NCBI GenBank assembly: GCA_038331135.1
Contig: JBBQOS010000004.1
Span: 1 to 34,508 of the forward strand
Reading direction: 5' to 3'
DNA: 34,508 bases
Source: UBA9337 sp038331135
GTDB taxonomy: Bacteria > Patescibacteriota > Minisyncoccia > Moranbacterales > UBA9337
Position numbers and translations under genes: made by a program
In this document: positions 23,176 through 31,124 of the stretch, piece after piece
Layout: every line of letters starts with the position of its first letter
Numbering within the stretch: the stretch's first letter is position 1
The notes under the pieces: generated by a model
What the model was told of the DNA's origin: nothing
What the model saw: the letters and a program-made list of their open reading frames with translations, nothing else
Database searches by the model: none

Positions 23176-23892
23176 TTAACAAATCCATTTTATAAATGTC
23201 CGCGATATGTGCCTAAGCTCTATCGATTCTTTTTGGCTTATTTTTAATTTAGATAAATTCTTTATTTTATTTTGAAAAAAAATTCGGATAATTTTTATGG
23301 AATTATTGCTGATGGGTATTACATTATTAGCACCAATTGTGCACTGCTGGCAAATCGTACCTCCGTAACTGTAGTCAAAAAAATTTCCGCTTTTGGATAA
23401 TCTTTTTTCGCATTTTACACATCTATTTATCTCAAGCTTATATCCCAATGAGTCGAGAAATTTGAAAGTAAAACCCTGGGTTAATAAATCCTTTTGAATG
23501 TTATTTGCGTAATCGCTAATTTCATTTAAAGAATTCAAGTAATCCAGAAACAAGAAAAAAACATCAGTATCTTTTTCTTGATCGTTTATTAAACGGTTTA
23601 GTATTTTAGTAACTTTAAAAACTCTTTCCAGTGAATCTAGATTATTTCTAAGGTTTTTGAAATTATTTTCTACAATAGAACTAGCAATATTGCCCATCCC
23701 TCTGTTTTTCATCACCGTCAAATCTATTAGATAAAAATTTTCCAAATGTCCCGCCAGTTTAGATTGAGATTTTCTCACACCCCTAGCAATAGCTGAAATT
23801 TTTCCTTGTTCTAAAGTATAAAAATTATAAATCCGATCGGTTTCGCCGATGTCCTTTTTATTTAAAATTATGCCTGTATATTTATATTCCAT
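23176..23892 (-). CDS. recO: DNA repair protein RecO
   Basis: RecO anneals single strands and helps RecR load RecA. The 238 residues match the family. The OB-fold N-terminus reads YTGIILNKKDIGETDRIYNFYT and GKISAIARGVRKSQSKLAGHLENF (given as landmarks). The helical domain has a zinc site, CVKCEKRL with a second pair in GTICQQC. RecR and RecF are not in this window. It lies between ileS upstream and the DUF11 gene downstream, same strand. Confidence 0.93.
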   Translation of the reverse strand: MEYKYTGIILNKKDIGETDRIYNFYTLEQGKISAIARGVRKSQSKLAGHLENFYLIDLTVMKNRGMGNIASSIVENNFKNLRNNLDSLERVFKVTKILNRLINDQEKDTDVFFLFLDYLNSLNEISDYANNIQKDLLTQGFTFKFLDSLGYKLEINRCVKCEKRLSKSGNFFDYSYGGTICQQCTIGANNVIPISNNSIKIIRIFFQNKIKNLSKLKISQKESIELRHISRTFIKWIC

Positions 23893-24060
23893 TTTTTATC
23901 TTGGTTAATTTTGATTTAAAAGCATCTTAACTAATTATAATCTCGAAACAATAAAAAACAAACAAAAAGAGCCTGTTTATCAGCAGAAAATATCCATATT
24001 TTTTATCGTTAAAAGAAACAGATTTTTTAAATAAATCATTTTTTCTTTCCTCCCTAAATA

Positions 24061-27000
24061 TTATTTTTTGATTGCGATTACAACGCTTTCTCCATCAACC
24101 TCAAATTCTTTTTCAAGGTCAATTTTTGGAGACCCTTTTTCTTTTAAAAGAACTTCGTCTGCCAAAGTTTCTTTGGCAATCATGTCCTTTAGCTCTTTAT
24201 TATCAAAAACTTCCGACATTCCACTGTGCCATACTCTTATTCGATTGTCAACTTCATAGCCCGCTTGCTTTCGCATTTCTTGGATATATCGAATAATTTC
24301 TCGAGTTTGTCCTTCGAGTTTTAATTCTGAAGTAATCTCAGTACTTAAGCCCACTTTATGCTCCCCATCCCATACAATATGCTCCAATTGTTCCATCGCT
24401 TCGCTTGCTGTATCGCTTTGCTTGTTGATATTATAAACATTTTCATCATTTATAACATCTTGAACCCCTCCAGTTGGCGGATTAACATTTAGAACCTTTT
24501 TCACATTTACTTCTTCTTTTATAATATTCAAAAGCTCCTCACTTAATTCATGATTTTTAATTCTTAATTCTCCTAACGGTTGTCTAACTTTAATTGCACT
24601 CTTGGCGCGCAATTGCAAGCCAATATTTACAATCTCTCTTACTGCTTGCATATCGGTATTTACTTTTTCGTCAATCAAACTTTCATCAGCAATCGGAAAA
24701 TCGCAAAGATGCACGGAGGAGGCCTCCTCCCCTCTCTGAAGGGAGGATTGAGGAGGAGTGGAATTCATAGTTCCTGCCAGATTTCTATATATCTCTTCAC
24801 TAATAAACGGCGTGAATGGCGCCATCACTTTTGAAAGCTCAACTAATACATAATACAAAGTTTGATAAGCTTCATTCTTGTCACCATCATTTTCACTCTT
24901 CCAAAATCTTTTTCGACTCCGACGAATATACCAGTTAGATAAATTATCTACAAATTTTGGCAAAAGTCTTGAGGCTTTGTGCAATTCATAATTTTCCATA
25001 TGCATATTAAATTCTTTGATCAGCATGTTTAATTCAGAAACAATCCAACGATCTAGGGTAGAGACACATTGCAATGCGTCTTTACGCTCAGGCCTAAATC
25101 CATCAATCTCAGCATAAAGTACAAAGAAAGAATAAGAATTCCAAAGCATCCGCATCATCCCGCGAGTAATCTCTCCGACTTCGTTCTCGATAAAATTCAT
25201 GTTTTGCGCCGCCACCACCGGAGAGCTCATTAGATAATATCGCACGCTGTCCGCTCCGTATTTTTCAAACATTTCCATCGGATCAGGATAATTTTTAAGT
25301 TTTTTTGCCATCTTTTTACCATCTTCGGCCAATACAATTCCATTCACAATCACATTTTTAAATGCTTCGCTATCTTTAATTCCACTAGCAATTACATGTT
25401 GATAGTAAAACCAAGCTCGAGTTTGATCTACTCCTTCAGCAATATAGTCTGCCGGAAAGTTTTTCTCAAACCTATCTTCATTTTCAAAAGGGTAATGCTT
25501 TTGAGCATAAGGCATCGAACCGCTATCGAACCAAGTATCCAATACATCAGGCACTCTTTTCATTTTTCCTTTGCAACTCTCACACGGAAATATAATTTTA
25601 TCCACGATGTGTTTGTGTAAGTCAGTAATTTTTTCTCCACTTATTTTTTCTAATTCTGCCACGGAACCAAAAACTTTTTTCTCTCCGCATTCTTCGCAAA
25701 CCCATATCGGCATCACGCTAGCCCAAAATCTCTGACGGCTAATTGACCAATCTCGCGCACCTTCGAGCCATTTACCAAATCTTCCTTCTTTCATATTAGC
25801 CGGTGACCAATTAATATTTTTAGCCAGTTTCAACATTTTGTCTTTAATTTTAGTAACAGCTACAAACCAAGAGCTAGTCGCATAATTAATCAAGGGAGTA
25901 TCACATCTCCAACAGTGCGGATAACTATGTTCATATTTTTCTTTATGAAATAATGTTCCGGCTTTGGCTAAATATTTTATGATTTCAATATCTGTCGCTT
26001 GATGATTTTCAATTGGTTTTACGTTCAGTCCAGCTAATTCCCCCATTTCTTCCTTAAAACTGCCGTCCATCGCTACATGCTGGATAAAGGGTAATTTATT
26101 TTCCTTACCCAGTCGCATATCATCCTCTCCAAAAGCTGGCGCAATATGCACCACCCCAGTCCCTTCAGTTGTTGTCACAAAATCAGCTCCATATATTTTC
26201 CAGCCATTCTCTGTATTTTCTAAATTTTCATCTTTAGCATAAAAATCGAAAAGAGGTTTGTATTTTTTACCAACCAAATCTTTGCCCTTAATAGATTTTA
26301 CAATTTCTGCCTTATCTCCAAGCTCTCCGAAATATAAATCGTACATTTCTTTTGCTAAAATGTAATATTCAAATTTTTCTTTTATAACAGGAGGAACTTC
26401 ATTTTCTAATAATTTTTTCATTCCTTCTCCAATATTTTTTCTAACAATAATATAATCTATGTTTTCTCCAACGGCCAAAACAACATTCCCTGGTAATGTC
26501 CATGGGGTCGTGGTCCAAGCCAAAATATAAGCTCTTACATCTTCATAGTCATCCTCGCCTTTTGTAATTTCGTATTGTTCGTAATTTGTAGAGTCCAGTT
26601 CGAATTTCGCAATCACACTCAAATCTTTTATATCCTTATAACCTTCTGAAACTTCTGATTGAGATAGTGTCGTTTCACAACGAGGACAAATATGCATTGA
26701 GCGATAATCTTGGTAGATAAGACCCTTGTCCCAAAGCTCTTTAAAAACCCACCAGACACTTTCCATATAATCCAAATCCATCGTGCGATAAGCATTTTTC
26801 ATGTCGGCCCAACGCCCCATTCTTTTTACAATTTTTTCCCATACATCCACATAGGTCAAAACTTTACTTCGGCAAAGAGCATTAAATTTTTCCACTCCCA
26901 GTGCCTCGATATCTTTTTTCTTCTTGGATCCCATTTCTTTTTCTACGATATTTTCAATGGGCAGACCGTGGCAATCCCAGCCCCATTTACGCTCCACATA

Positions 27001-27237
27001 AAACCCACGCATCGTCCAATATCTAGGCACGACATCTTTTAAAAGACTCGCTACAATATGTCCATAATGCGGAGTTCCAGTAGCAAAAGGAGGCCCATCA
27101 TAAAAAGTATATTCTTTGGAATTCTTACGATTTTCCATAGACTTTTCAAATATTTTATTTTCTTCCCAAAAATCAATAATATTTTTCTCCATCTCAGGAA
27201 ACTTTTGATTAGATTCTACTTTCTTAAAATTAGCCAT
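24061..27237 (-). CDS. ileS: Isoleucyl-tRNA synthetase, eukaryote-like type
   Basis: The 1058-residue class I synthetase charges tRNA-Ile. The HIGH motif is HYGH (57-60) in GPPFATGTPHYGHI. The CP1 editing domain has TTTPWTLPGN and the conserved GTGVVHIAPAFGEDD. The second signature is KMAKKLKNYPDP (near 642), where KMSKS has Ala for Ser, as often in IleRS of this group. Zinc-type cysteines occur in WVCEECGEK and FPCESCKGKM. The anticodon-binding domain is C-terminal. Two unusual insertions are visible: residues about 826-841, encoded by a palindromic element, and about 917-944. A palindrome and a T-box lie upstream, the T-box in front of the preceding TrpR-like gene. Confidence 0.96.
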   Translation of the reverse strand: MANFKKVESNQKFPEMEKNIIDFWEENKIFEKSMENRKNSKEYTFYDGPPFATGTPHYGHIVASLLKDVVPRYWTMRGFYVERKWGWDCHGLPIENIVEKEMGSKKKKDIEALGVEKFNALCRSKVLTYVDVWEKIVKRMGRWADMKNAYRTMDLDYMESVWWVFKELWDKGLIYQDYRSMHICPRCETTLSQSEVSEGYKDIKDLSVIAKFELDSTNYEQYEITKGEDDYEDVRAYILAWTTTPWTLPGNVVLAVGENIDYIIVRKNIGEGMKKLLENEVPPVIKEKFEYYILAKEMYDLYFGELGDKAEIVKSIKGKDLVGKKYKPLFDFYAKDENLENTENGWKIYGADFVTTTEGTGVVHIAPAFGEDDMRLGKENKLPFIQHVAMDGSFKEEMGELAGLNVKPIENHQATDIEIIKYLAKAGTLFHKEKYEHSYPHCWRCDTPLINYATSSWFVAVTKIKDKMLKLAKNINWSPANMKEGRFGKWLEGARDWSISRQRFWASVMPIWVCEECGEKKVFGSVAELEKISGEKITDLHKHIVDKIIFPCESCKGKMKRVPDVLDTWFDSGSMPYAQKHYPFENEDRFEKNFPADYIAEGVDQTRAWFYYQHVIASGIKDSEAFKNVIVNGIVLAEDGKKMAKKLKNYPDPMEMFEKYGADSVRYYLMSSPVVAAQNMNFIENEVGEITRGMMRMLWNSYSFFVLYAEIDGFRPERKDALQCVSTLDRWIVSELNMLIKEFNMHMENYELHKASRLLPKFVDNLSNWYIRRSRKRFWKSENDGDKNEAYQTLYYVLVELSKVMAPFTPFISEEIYRNLAGTMNSTPPQSSLQRGEEASSVHLCDFPIADESLIDEKVNTDMQAVREIVNIGLQLRAKSAIKVRQPLGELRIKNHELSEELLNIIKEEVNVKKVLNVNPPTGGVQDVINDENVYNINKQSDTASEAMEQLEHIVWDGEHKVGLSTEITSELKLEGQTREIIRYIQEMRKQAGYEVDNRIRVWHSGMSEVFDNKELKDMIAKETLADEVLLKEKGSPKIDLEKEFEVDGESVVIAIKK
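24715..24762 (-). repeat. Palindromic element inside the ileS coding sequence
   Basis: On the coding strand, CCACTCCTCCTCAAT leads into a hairpin with arms CCTCCCTTC / GAGGGGAGG (loop AGA) and then AGGCCTCC. Elements of the general form CCTCCTCAATCCTCCC ... GGGAGGAGG are found between genes in many bacterial genomes. Here it is in frame and encodes STPPQSSLQRGEEAS within the C-terminal part of IleRS, between EEIYRNLAG and SVHLCDFP, which are normally close together. Confidence 0.7.
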
Positions 27238-27300
27238 ATTTTTTTATAAAATTATTTACAAAATTTTAAATTTTTTAATTATTACCCAACTTGCATTTTA

Positions 27301-27324
27301 CTACCGTACACTAGAGTACGGTAG
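27301..27324. promoter_or_regulatory. 24-bp palindrome upstream of ileS (candidate operator)
   Basis: The arms CTACCGTAC and GTACGGTAG flank ACTAGA; only one base pair of the 24 breaks the symmetry. The centre is CTAG. It lies 63 bp before the ileS start and is identical, with 12 bp of flank (27294-27329), to the copy at 27908-27931. No T run follows on minus, so it is a weak terminator candidate. A binding site for the neighbouring TrpR-like protein is the main hypothesis. Confidence 0.5.
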
Positions 27325-27336
27325 GATTTAACTACT

Positions 27337-27864
27337 TTAAAAATATCTAGTTATTCTTTTTAATTTTTTATACAAATCAGTTTTTTCTTTCATTTTATCC
27401 ATTTGATTAATTACTTTTGTAATTTCATCCTTTTGCCTCTTATTAGAATTTTTTATTATATTTTCTAAAACTATTTCCGGCCAATAATACATAGGATATC
27501 TTTTCTTTATATTGGTAAAACTTTCCTTATAATAATCATCTTCTTTTATGACATCTTTGCCTCTGGTAATCTCTACGGCCTTACGATAACCTTCTCCGGA
27601 AATATTTAACCATTCATGAACTCTCGCAATTGTTCCGTTTCCAACTTTTAATTTTTCTACTATTTCATCATAAGGAGAACCTTCCAATATCATTTCTGCC
27701 ACTTTTAATCTCTTGGAAATCATAGCTACTTCATTGGCAGTTAATAAATCACTTAGGAAATCAGACACCTCATCCGGCTTTTTAATTTTGGAAATAGCTA
27801 AGCATAGTTTATAAAACATTTTTCCAACTTCATCTTTTTTTAAATTTTTAGTACTTTCTGTCAT
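27337..27864 (-). CDS. TrpR-related regulator (YerC/YecD family) with C-terminal extension
   Basis: The 175 residues begin with a TrpR-superfamily helix-turn-helix domain. DFLSDLLTANEVAMISKRL, then KVAEMILEGSPYDEIVEKL, then KVGNGTIARVHEWLN (about 40-90) match the YerC/YecD layout, in which LT..E...I..R......L..G..Y..I....G....TI.R occurs. About 75 residues of basic, helical C-terminus with PMYYWPEIV are extra and not part of known YerC. YerC-like proteins are thought to be transcription factors of unknown ligand. The gene lies directly between two identical palindromes and upstream of ileS, with a T-box leader in front. Confidence 0.85.
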   Translation of the reverse strand: MTESTKNLKKDEVGKMFYKLCLAISKIKKPDEVSDFLSDLLTANEVAMISKRLKVAEMILEGSPYDEIVEKLKVGNGTIARVHEWLNISGEGYRKAVEITRGKDVIKEDDYYKESFTNIKKRYPMYYWPEIVLENIIKNSNKRQKDEITKVINQMDKMKEKTDLYKKLKRITRYF

Positions 27865-27907
27865 AAATAAATATTATATTTTTTAATTATTACTTATTTA
27901 CATTTTA

Positions 27908-27931
27908 CTACCGTACACTAGAGTACGGTAG
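27908..27931. promoter_or_regulatory. 24-bp palindrome upstream of the TrpR-like gene (candidate operator)
   Basis: It is identical to 27301-27324, within a 36-bp identical block at 27901-27936. It lies 43 bp before the start codon of the TrpR-like gene and just downstream of the T-box terminator. Arms CTACCGTAC/GTACGGTAG; centre CTAG. The TrpR operator of E. coli also has CTAG in its half-sites and GTAC ends; that resemblance is short and suggestive only. Confidence 0.5.
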
Positions 27932-27973
27932 GATTTTGTATTTTTGTAAAAATTTGTATTTTCTTAGGACAAA

Positions 27974-28275
27974 TAAAAAAACCTCACGCATAAAAATGCA
28001 TAAGGACGAAAAATTTCGTGGTACCACCTTAATTTAGTTTTTAGCTTGTAGGTTTTGGTTTGTAGCGAAAACTACCAACTTATAGCTAACACCTAAAAAC
28101 TCTTAATTTACTGCTATTACGGGCACACCCGGTGAGGTCTATTTATCTCGCCGAAGCTTATGGCGTAAGCGGACTCACTACGCATCAAAACCTCATTAAA
28201 ACTTTCTTCTCACATTCTCTCTCTTTTTGAAAACGAATTCAAGTAGCGATAACTACCCTACTGAAGAATTTTACT
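27974..28275 (-). promoter_or_regulatory. T-box leader upstream of the TrpR-like gene and ileS
   Basis: The antiterminator (28002-28030) has AAGG/CCTT and ACGAA/TTCGT arms around the bulge TGGTACC (28020-28026), the hallmark of a T-box that holds the NCCA end of uncharged tRNA. It competes with a terminator, CCTTATGCAT/ATGCGTGAGG with a TTTT loop (27982-28005), followed by seven T. Upstream are a large hairpin AGTTTTTAG/CTAAAAACT (Stem III, 28033-28102) and, further out, an AGAGAG...ATGTGAGAA region that looks like the Stem I distal loop. I could not fix the specifier codon. Linkage to ileS suggests isoleucine; uncharged tRNA would then raise transcription. Confidence 0.88.
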
Positions 28276-28280
28276 TTTTT

Positions 28281-28309
28281 ATTCTACCTTAAAAAGTTAT
28301 TTTTAGCAA
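28281..28309 (-). promoter_or_regulatory. Promoter of the T-box operon
   Basis: On minus, TTGCTA (28304-28309) and TAGAAT (28281-28286) are separated by 17 bp. Transcription would start near 28275, about 245 nt before the antiterminator. This placement fits the length of a normal T-box leader. Confidence 0.6.
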
Positions 28310-28327
28310 TAAAAAAATTCCACCATG

Positions 28328-28879
28328 TTATAATTCGCTAAAATAAAGATTTTTTTGATCTTTTTCTGAAACTATTGGCTTTTTAATTCCATTTTCTTTT
28401 AGCTTCCAATCAATATTTAGATCTTTGTCATTCCACATTATTCCTCTCTCGGCGGTGGGATTATAAAAATTGGTGCATTTATAACTAAAAATCGTGTCGT
28501 CTTCTAAGGAAATAAATCCGTGAGCCAGTCCCGGGGCGATCCAAAGTTGTTTCTTGTTTTCTCCTGAAAGTTCTACGGATACATACTGACCGCGAGTGGG
28601 AGAATTTTTGCGTATATCAACCGCCACATCCAATACTCTTCCCTTTATCACTTGAATCAATTTTCCTTGAGCAAAGGGCTTTTTTTGAAAATGCAACCCT
28701 CGCAGGACTCCCTTAATTGATGCAGAAAGATTGTCTTGCACAAATTTCAAGCCCAGCCCAACCTCCTTATATCTTTCAAAATTATAAGTTTCCACAAAAA
28801 ATCCGCGCTCATCACCGAATATTTGAGGTTCAATAATTACTACTCCTTCAATTTTTGTTTTTATTATATTTATATTCAT
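28328..28879 (-). CDS. rfbC: dTDP-4-dehydrorhamnose 3,5-epimerase
   Basis: RmlC/RfbC converts dTDP-4-keto-6-deoxyglucose to dTDP-4-keto-rhamnose, in dTDP-L-rhamnose synthesis for surface sugars. The 183 residues match the family. The cupin core has FGDERGFFVETYN, VLRGLHFQKKPFAQGKL with the catalytic His63, RVLDVAVDIRKNSPT and PGLAHGFISLED. The other rhamnose genes (rfbA, rfbB, rfbD) are not in the window. It is read toward the T-box operon and followed by its promoter region. Confidence 0.95.
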   Translation of the reverse strand: MNINIIKTKIEGVVIIEPQIFGDERGFFVETYNFERYKEVGLGLKFVQDNLSASIKGVLRGLHFQKKPFAQGKLIQVIKGRVLDVAVDIRKNSPTRGQYVSVELSGENKKQLWIAPGLAHGFISLEDDTIFSYKCTNFYNPTAERGIMWNDKDLNIDWKLKENGIKKPIVSEKDQKNLYFSEL

Positions 28880-28965
28880 TTTCTAAAACTTTAAAAAATA
28901 AGCGACCGCTTAAAAATTCAAGTGCTGGTCCTTTTTTTAAATTAATTATTTTTTGACAATTTTCA

Positions 28966-28994
28966 AGGGAATCTTAAAAGATTAAAGATTCCCT
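28966..28994. other. Hairpin at the end of the small orphan gene
   Basis: The arms AGGGAATCTT / AAGATTCCCT (10 bp) overlap the stop codon of the 93-residue gene. No T run follows on minus, so it may stabilise the mRNA end or weakly terminate transcription. Confidence 0.4.
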
Positions 28995-29274
28995 ATTTTA
29001 ACTCCGCTAGCTGAAGAACAGTTGGCGCTTTACCTCGATAAAAAGCGACCGAAAATTCATTATCTGCAATGCCATACATTTCTCGTGGAGAAATGCCTAA
29101 ATTTTTAGCCGAAATAATCAAGTTGCCATTTTTGCCAGCGACCCTCCGACATATCGCTAAAAATTTTTTGGCATCTCCCTCCACGCCTCTAAATCCGCAT
29201 TGATGCAATAATCTTGATAAAGCGTGCTCCGTAGAAGCGCCAAACCTATTTTTAGGTATAGTTCTTTTTGCCAT
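28993..29274 (-). CDS. Small basic protein, unknown family
   Basis: 93 residues, starting MAKRTIPKNRFGAS, with RLLHQCGFRGVEGDAKKFLAICRR and the end FYRGKAPTVLQLAEL. It is basic and probably soluble, with an alpha-helical middle. I do not recognise it. Unlike most genes here it has a strong Shine-Dalgarno, AGGAGGAGA, 6 bp before the ATG, which supports the start and suggests heavy translation. It lies 23 bp after tyrS on the same strand. Confidence 0.7.
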   Translation of the reverse strand: MAKRTIPKNRFGASTEHALSRLLHQCGFRGVEGDAKKFLAICRRVAGKNGNLIISAKNLGISPREMYGIADNEFSVAFYRGKAPTVLQLAELK

Positions 29275-29297
29275 ATTCTCCTCCTCTGAAAATAAGT

Positions 29298-30506
29298 TTA
29301 AAAAACTATTTTAACAAAATTTATTTTTCCAACCTTCAATATTTTTCCATTAAATTTGTCATTTGTCAATAACTCTGTTGCATCAGAAATTTTTTCTCCA
29401 TCAATGGAGACTCCATTTTGTTCAATTTTTATGCGCGCATCACCTTTACTCTTGGCAAATCCCACTTTTACCATAAAATCAATCAAATTTTCACTCTCAA
29501 CTGCTTGTGCTTCCTTTATATCTTCTGGCAATTCTCTCTTGGAAAAAGTATTTATAAAATATTCCTGAACTTCTTTGGCTTTTTCTTCTCCATGATAAAT
29601 TTTTACAATTTCAAAAGCCAATTTCATCTTCGCATCCCGCGGATTTTCTAATTTTATCATTTCCTCAATTTCAGCTAACGGAATTCTAGTGCACCCAATA
29701 GCCAAAGGTTTTATCATTCCATCTGATTGAGACATTATTGCCCCGTAAAGATTATTAGCATCTAAATTTAAAAACACACCTGTCCCATTTGACTTAGACA
29801 TCAACATTCCAGTTTTTTCATCAGCAATTAATTTTGTAGCAATAACAATTTTATCTTTATTTTTTAATTTTTGCATCAAAGTTCTTCCAGCTAGAGCATT
29901 AAAGATCTGATCCGTTCCGCAAAGCTCGACATCCACATCCATCGCTACACTATCATAACCCTGCATCAGAGGATACATAAACTCATGAATGTAAATCGGT
30001 CTCCCCTCTTTCAGCCTCTTATCAAACATGTCTCGCTCAAGCATCTGCTGGACAGTAAAATTACTAGCCAATTCCAAAACTTCGGCGAAATTTAATTTCC
30101 CCAGCCACTCAGAATTGTATTTTATTTGAACTGGATTTTCCGCATCATCAAAATTTAGAATATTTTTTAGCTGCTCTTTCCAATTTTTAAAATTTTCTTC
30201 AACACCTTCTCTGGTTTGTTTTATTCTGGCTGAACTTTTATCGCTAGGATCTCCAATCATCCCAGTAAAATCTCCAATTAAAAATATAACTTCATGACCA
30301 AGTTTGCGAAAATCTTCCAACACCATCAAATTTTGCGCATGACCAAGATGCAAAGCCTTAGCTGTCGGATCGGCTCCTATATAAAATTTTAATTTTTCAC
30401 CACTCAATAATTTATTGCGAAATTCGTCTTTAGCGGGTAAAAATTCCGTCAATATTCCTCTTTCCAAAATAGCATCCACTTTTTTTTCTAATTCATTTTT
30501 ATCCAT
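29298..30506 (-). CDS. tyrS: Tyrosyl-tRNA synthetase
   Basis: This class I synthetase charges tRNA-Tyr (its tRNA is at 294-380). It has 402 residues. Rossmann-fold motifs: FYIGADPTAKALHLGHAQN, with HLGH (53-56) as the HIGH motif; HEFMYPLMQGYDSVAM and ELCGTDQIFN for tyrosine and ATP binding; GMLMSKSNGTGV as KMSKS (near 232). An S4 RNA-binding domain closes the protein (about 340-395). The length matches the TyrRS type with the longer central insert. No Shine-Dalgarno is seen and no T-box is visible in its short upstream gap. Confidence 0.96.
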   Translation of the reverse strand: MDKNELEKKVDAILERGILTEFLPAKDEFRNKLLSGEKLKFYIGADPTAKALHLGHAQNLMVLEDFRKLGHEVIFLIGDFTGMIGDPSDKSSARIKQTREGVEENFKNWKEQLKNILNFDDAENPVQIKYNSEWLGKLNFAEVLELASNFTVQQMLERDMFDKRLKEGRPIYIHEFMYPLMQGYDSVAMDVDVELCGTDQIFNALAGRTLMQKLKNKDKIVIATKLIADEKTGMLMSKSNGTGVFLNLDANNLYGAIMSQSDGMIKPLAIGCTRIPLAEIEEMIKLENPRDAKMKLAFEIVKIYHGEEKAKEVQEYFINTFSKRELPEDIKEAQAVESENLIDFMVKVGFAKSKGDARIKIEQNGVSIDGEKISDATELLTNDKFNGKILKVGKINFVKIVF

Positions 30507-30589
30507 ATTTATAAAATAGTTCTATGAGTTATTGTTTTCATTGTATCATCATCGTCCTTGTATTTCAATATATCCGCCAATTGTCGCTT

Positions 30590-30988
30590 CTATCTATTTA
30601 AATAAGTAATTGTAAGTTGCAAAATTGTGGCAAACATTACCCAAAGAAGATAAGGCAAATTAATATAAACCACCCACCGCATATGTGGCCAGATAAGAAT
30701 CATCGCCCAGATGAGGGTGATCAAAACTAAAAGAATGTCCACAGCGGCCAACCAGTTATTTTTTAAACCAAATTGCAAGGGAGTAAAGGCTAAATTAAAA
30801 ATTATATTCAAGGCAAAGGGCAAAGCCACCATCCAAGATAATTTTCCCGTAATTGTTTTATAAAAAACTGTTCCAAAGGAAAAAGCAATTAACACGTAGA
30901 GTACTGTCCAAACTGGACCAAATAACCAACCTGGTGGAGACCAAGAGGGTTTAATTAAGCTTTGATACCAAAATGTAGTATTGTCCAT
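30590..30988 (-). CDS. tspO: TspO/MBR family membrane protein
   Basis: The 133 residues start at MDNTTFWYQSLIKPSWSPPGWLFGPVW. An upstream start would add 44 polar residues unrelated to the family, so the inner ATG is preferred. Conserved TspO landmarks: KPSWSPPGWLFGPVWTVLY in the first loop, FALNIIFNLAFTPLQFGLKN and ILIWPHMRWVVYINLPYLLWVMFA (in part). There are five membrane helices. TspO binds porphyrins and may degrade or transport tetrapyrroles; the partner is unknown here. The conserved tryptophans and the PLQFGLKN motif are present. Confidence 0.9.
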   Translation of the reverse strand: MDNTTFWYQSLIKPSWSPPGWLFGPVWTVLYVLIAFSFGTVFYKTITGKLSWMVALPFALNIIFNLAFTPLQFGLKNNWLAAVDILLVLITLIWAMILIWPHMRWVVYINLPYLLWVMFATILQLTITYLNR

Positions 30989-31070
30989 ATTTTTTATTTT
31001 AAAAATTAAAATTGTTATTTGACACTTTGTTGTTTTTATTTTACCTTTATCCTCTTTCAAAGTAAAGAAC

Positions 31071-31097
31071 AAACAAAAACCCCGACCAGTAGTCGGG
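31071..31097 (-). terminator. Terminator of the upstream P-loop kinase gene
   Basis: The stem CCCGAC / GTCGGG with loop TACTG (read on minus) is followed by GGTTTTTGTTTG. It directly follows the kinase gene at 31125-31667 and precedes tspO, so tspO needs its own promoter. Confidence 0.75.
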
Positions 31098-31124
31098 ATT
31101 TCTATCTTTTTTGTATCCAATAAT

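Noticed and set aside
28966..28994. Clear intrinsic terminator after the small orphan gene
   Set aside because: The stem is good but no T run follows on the transcribed strand, so it is listed only as a hairpin.
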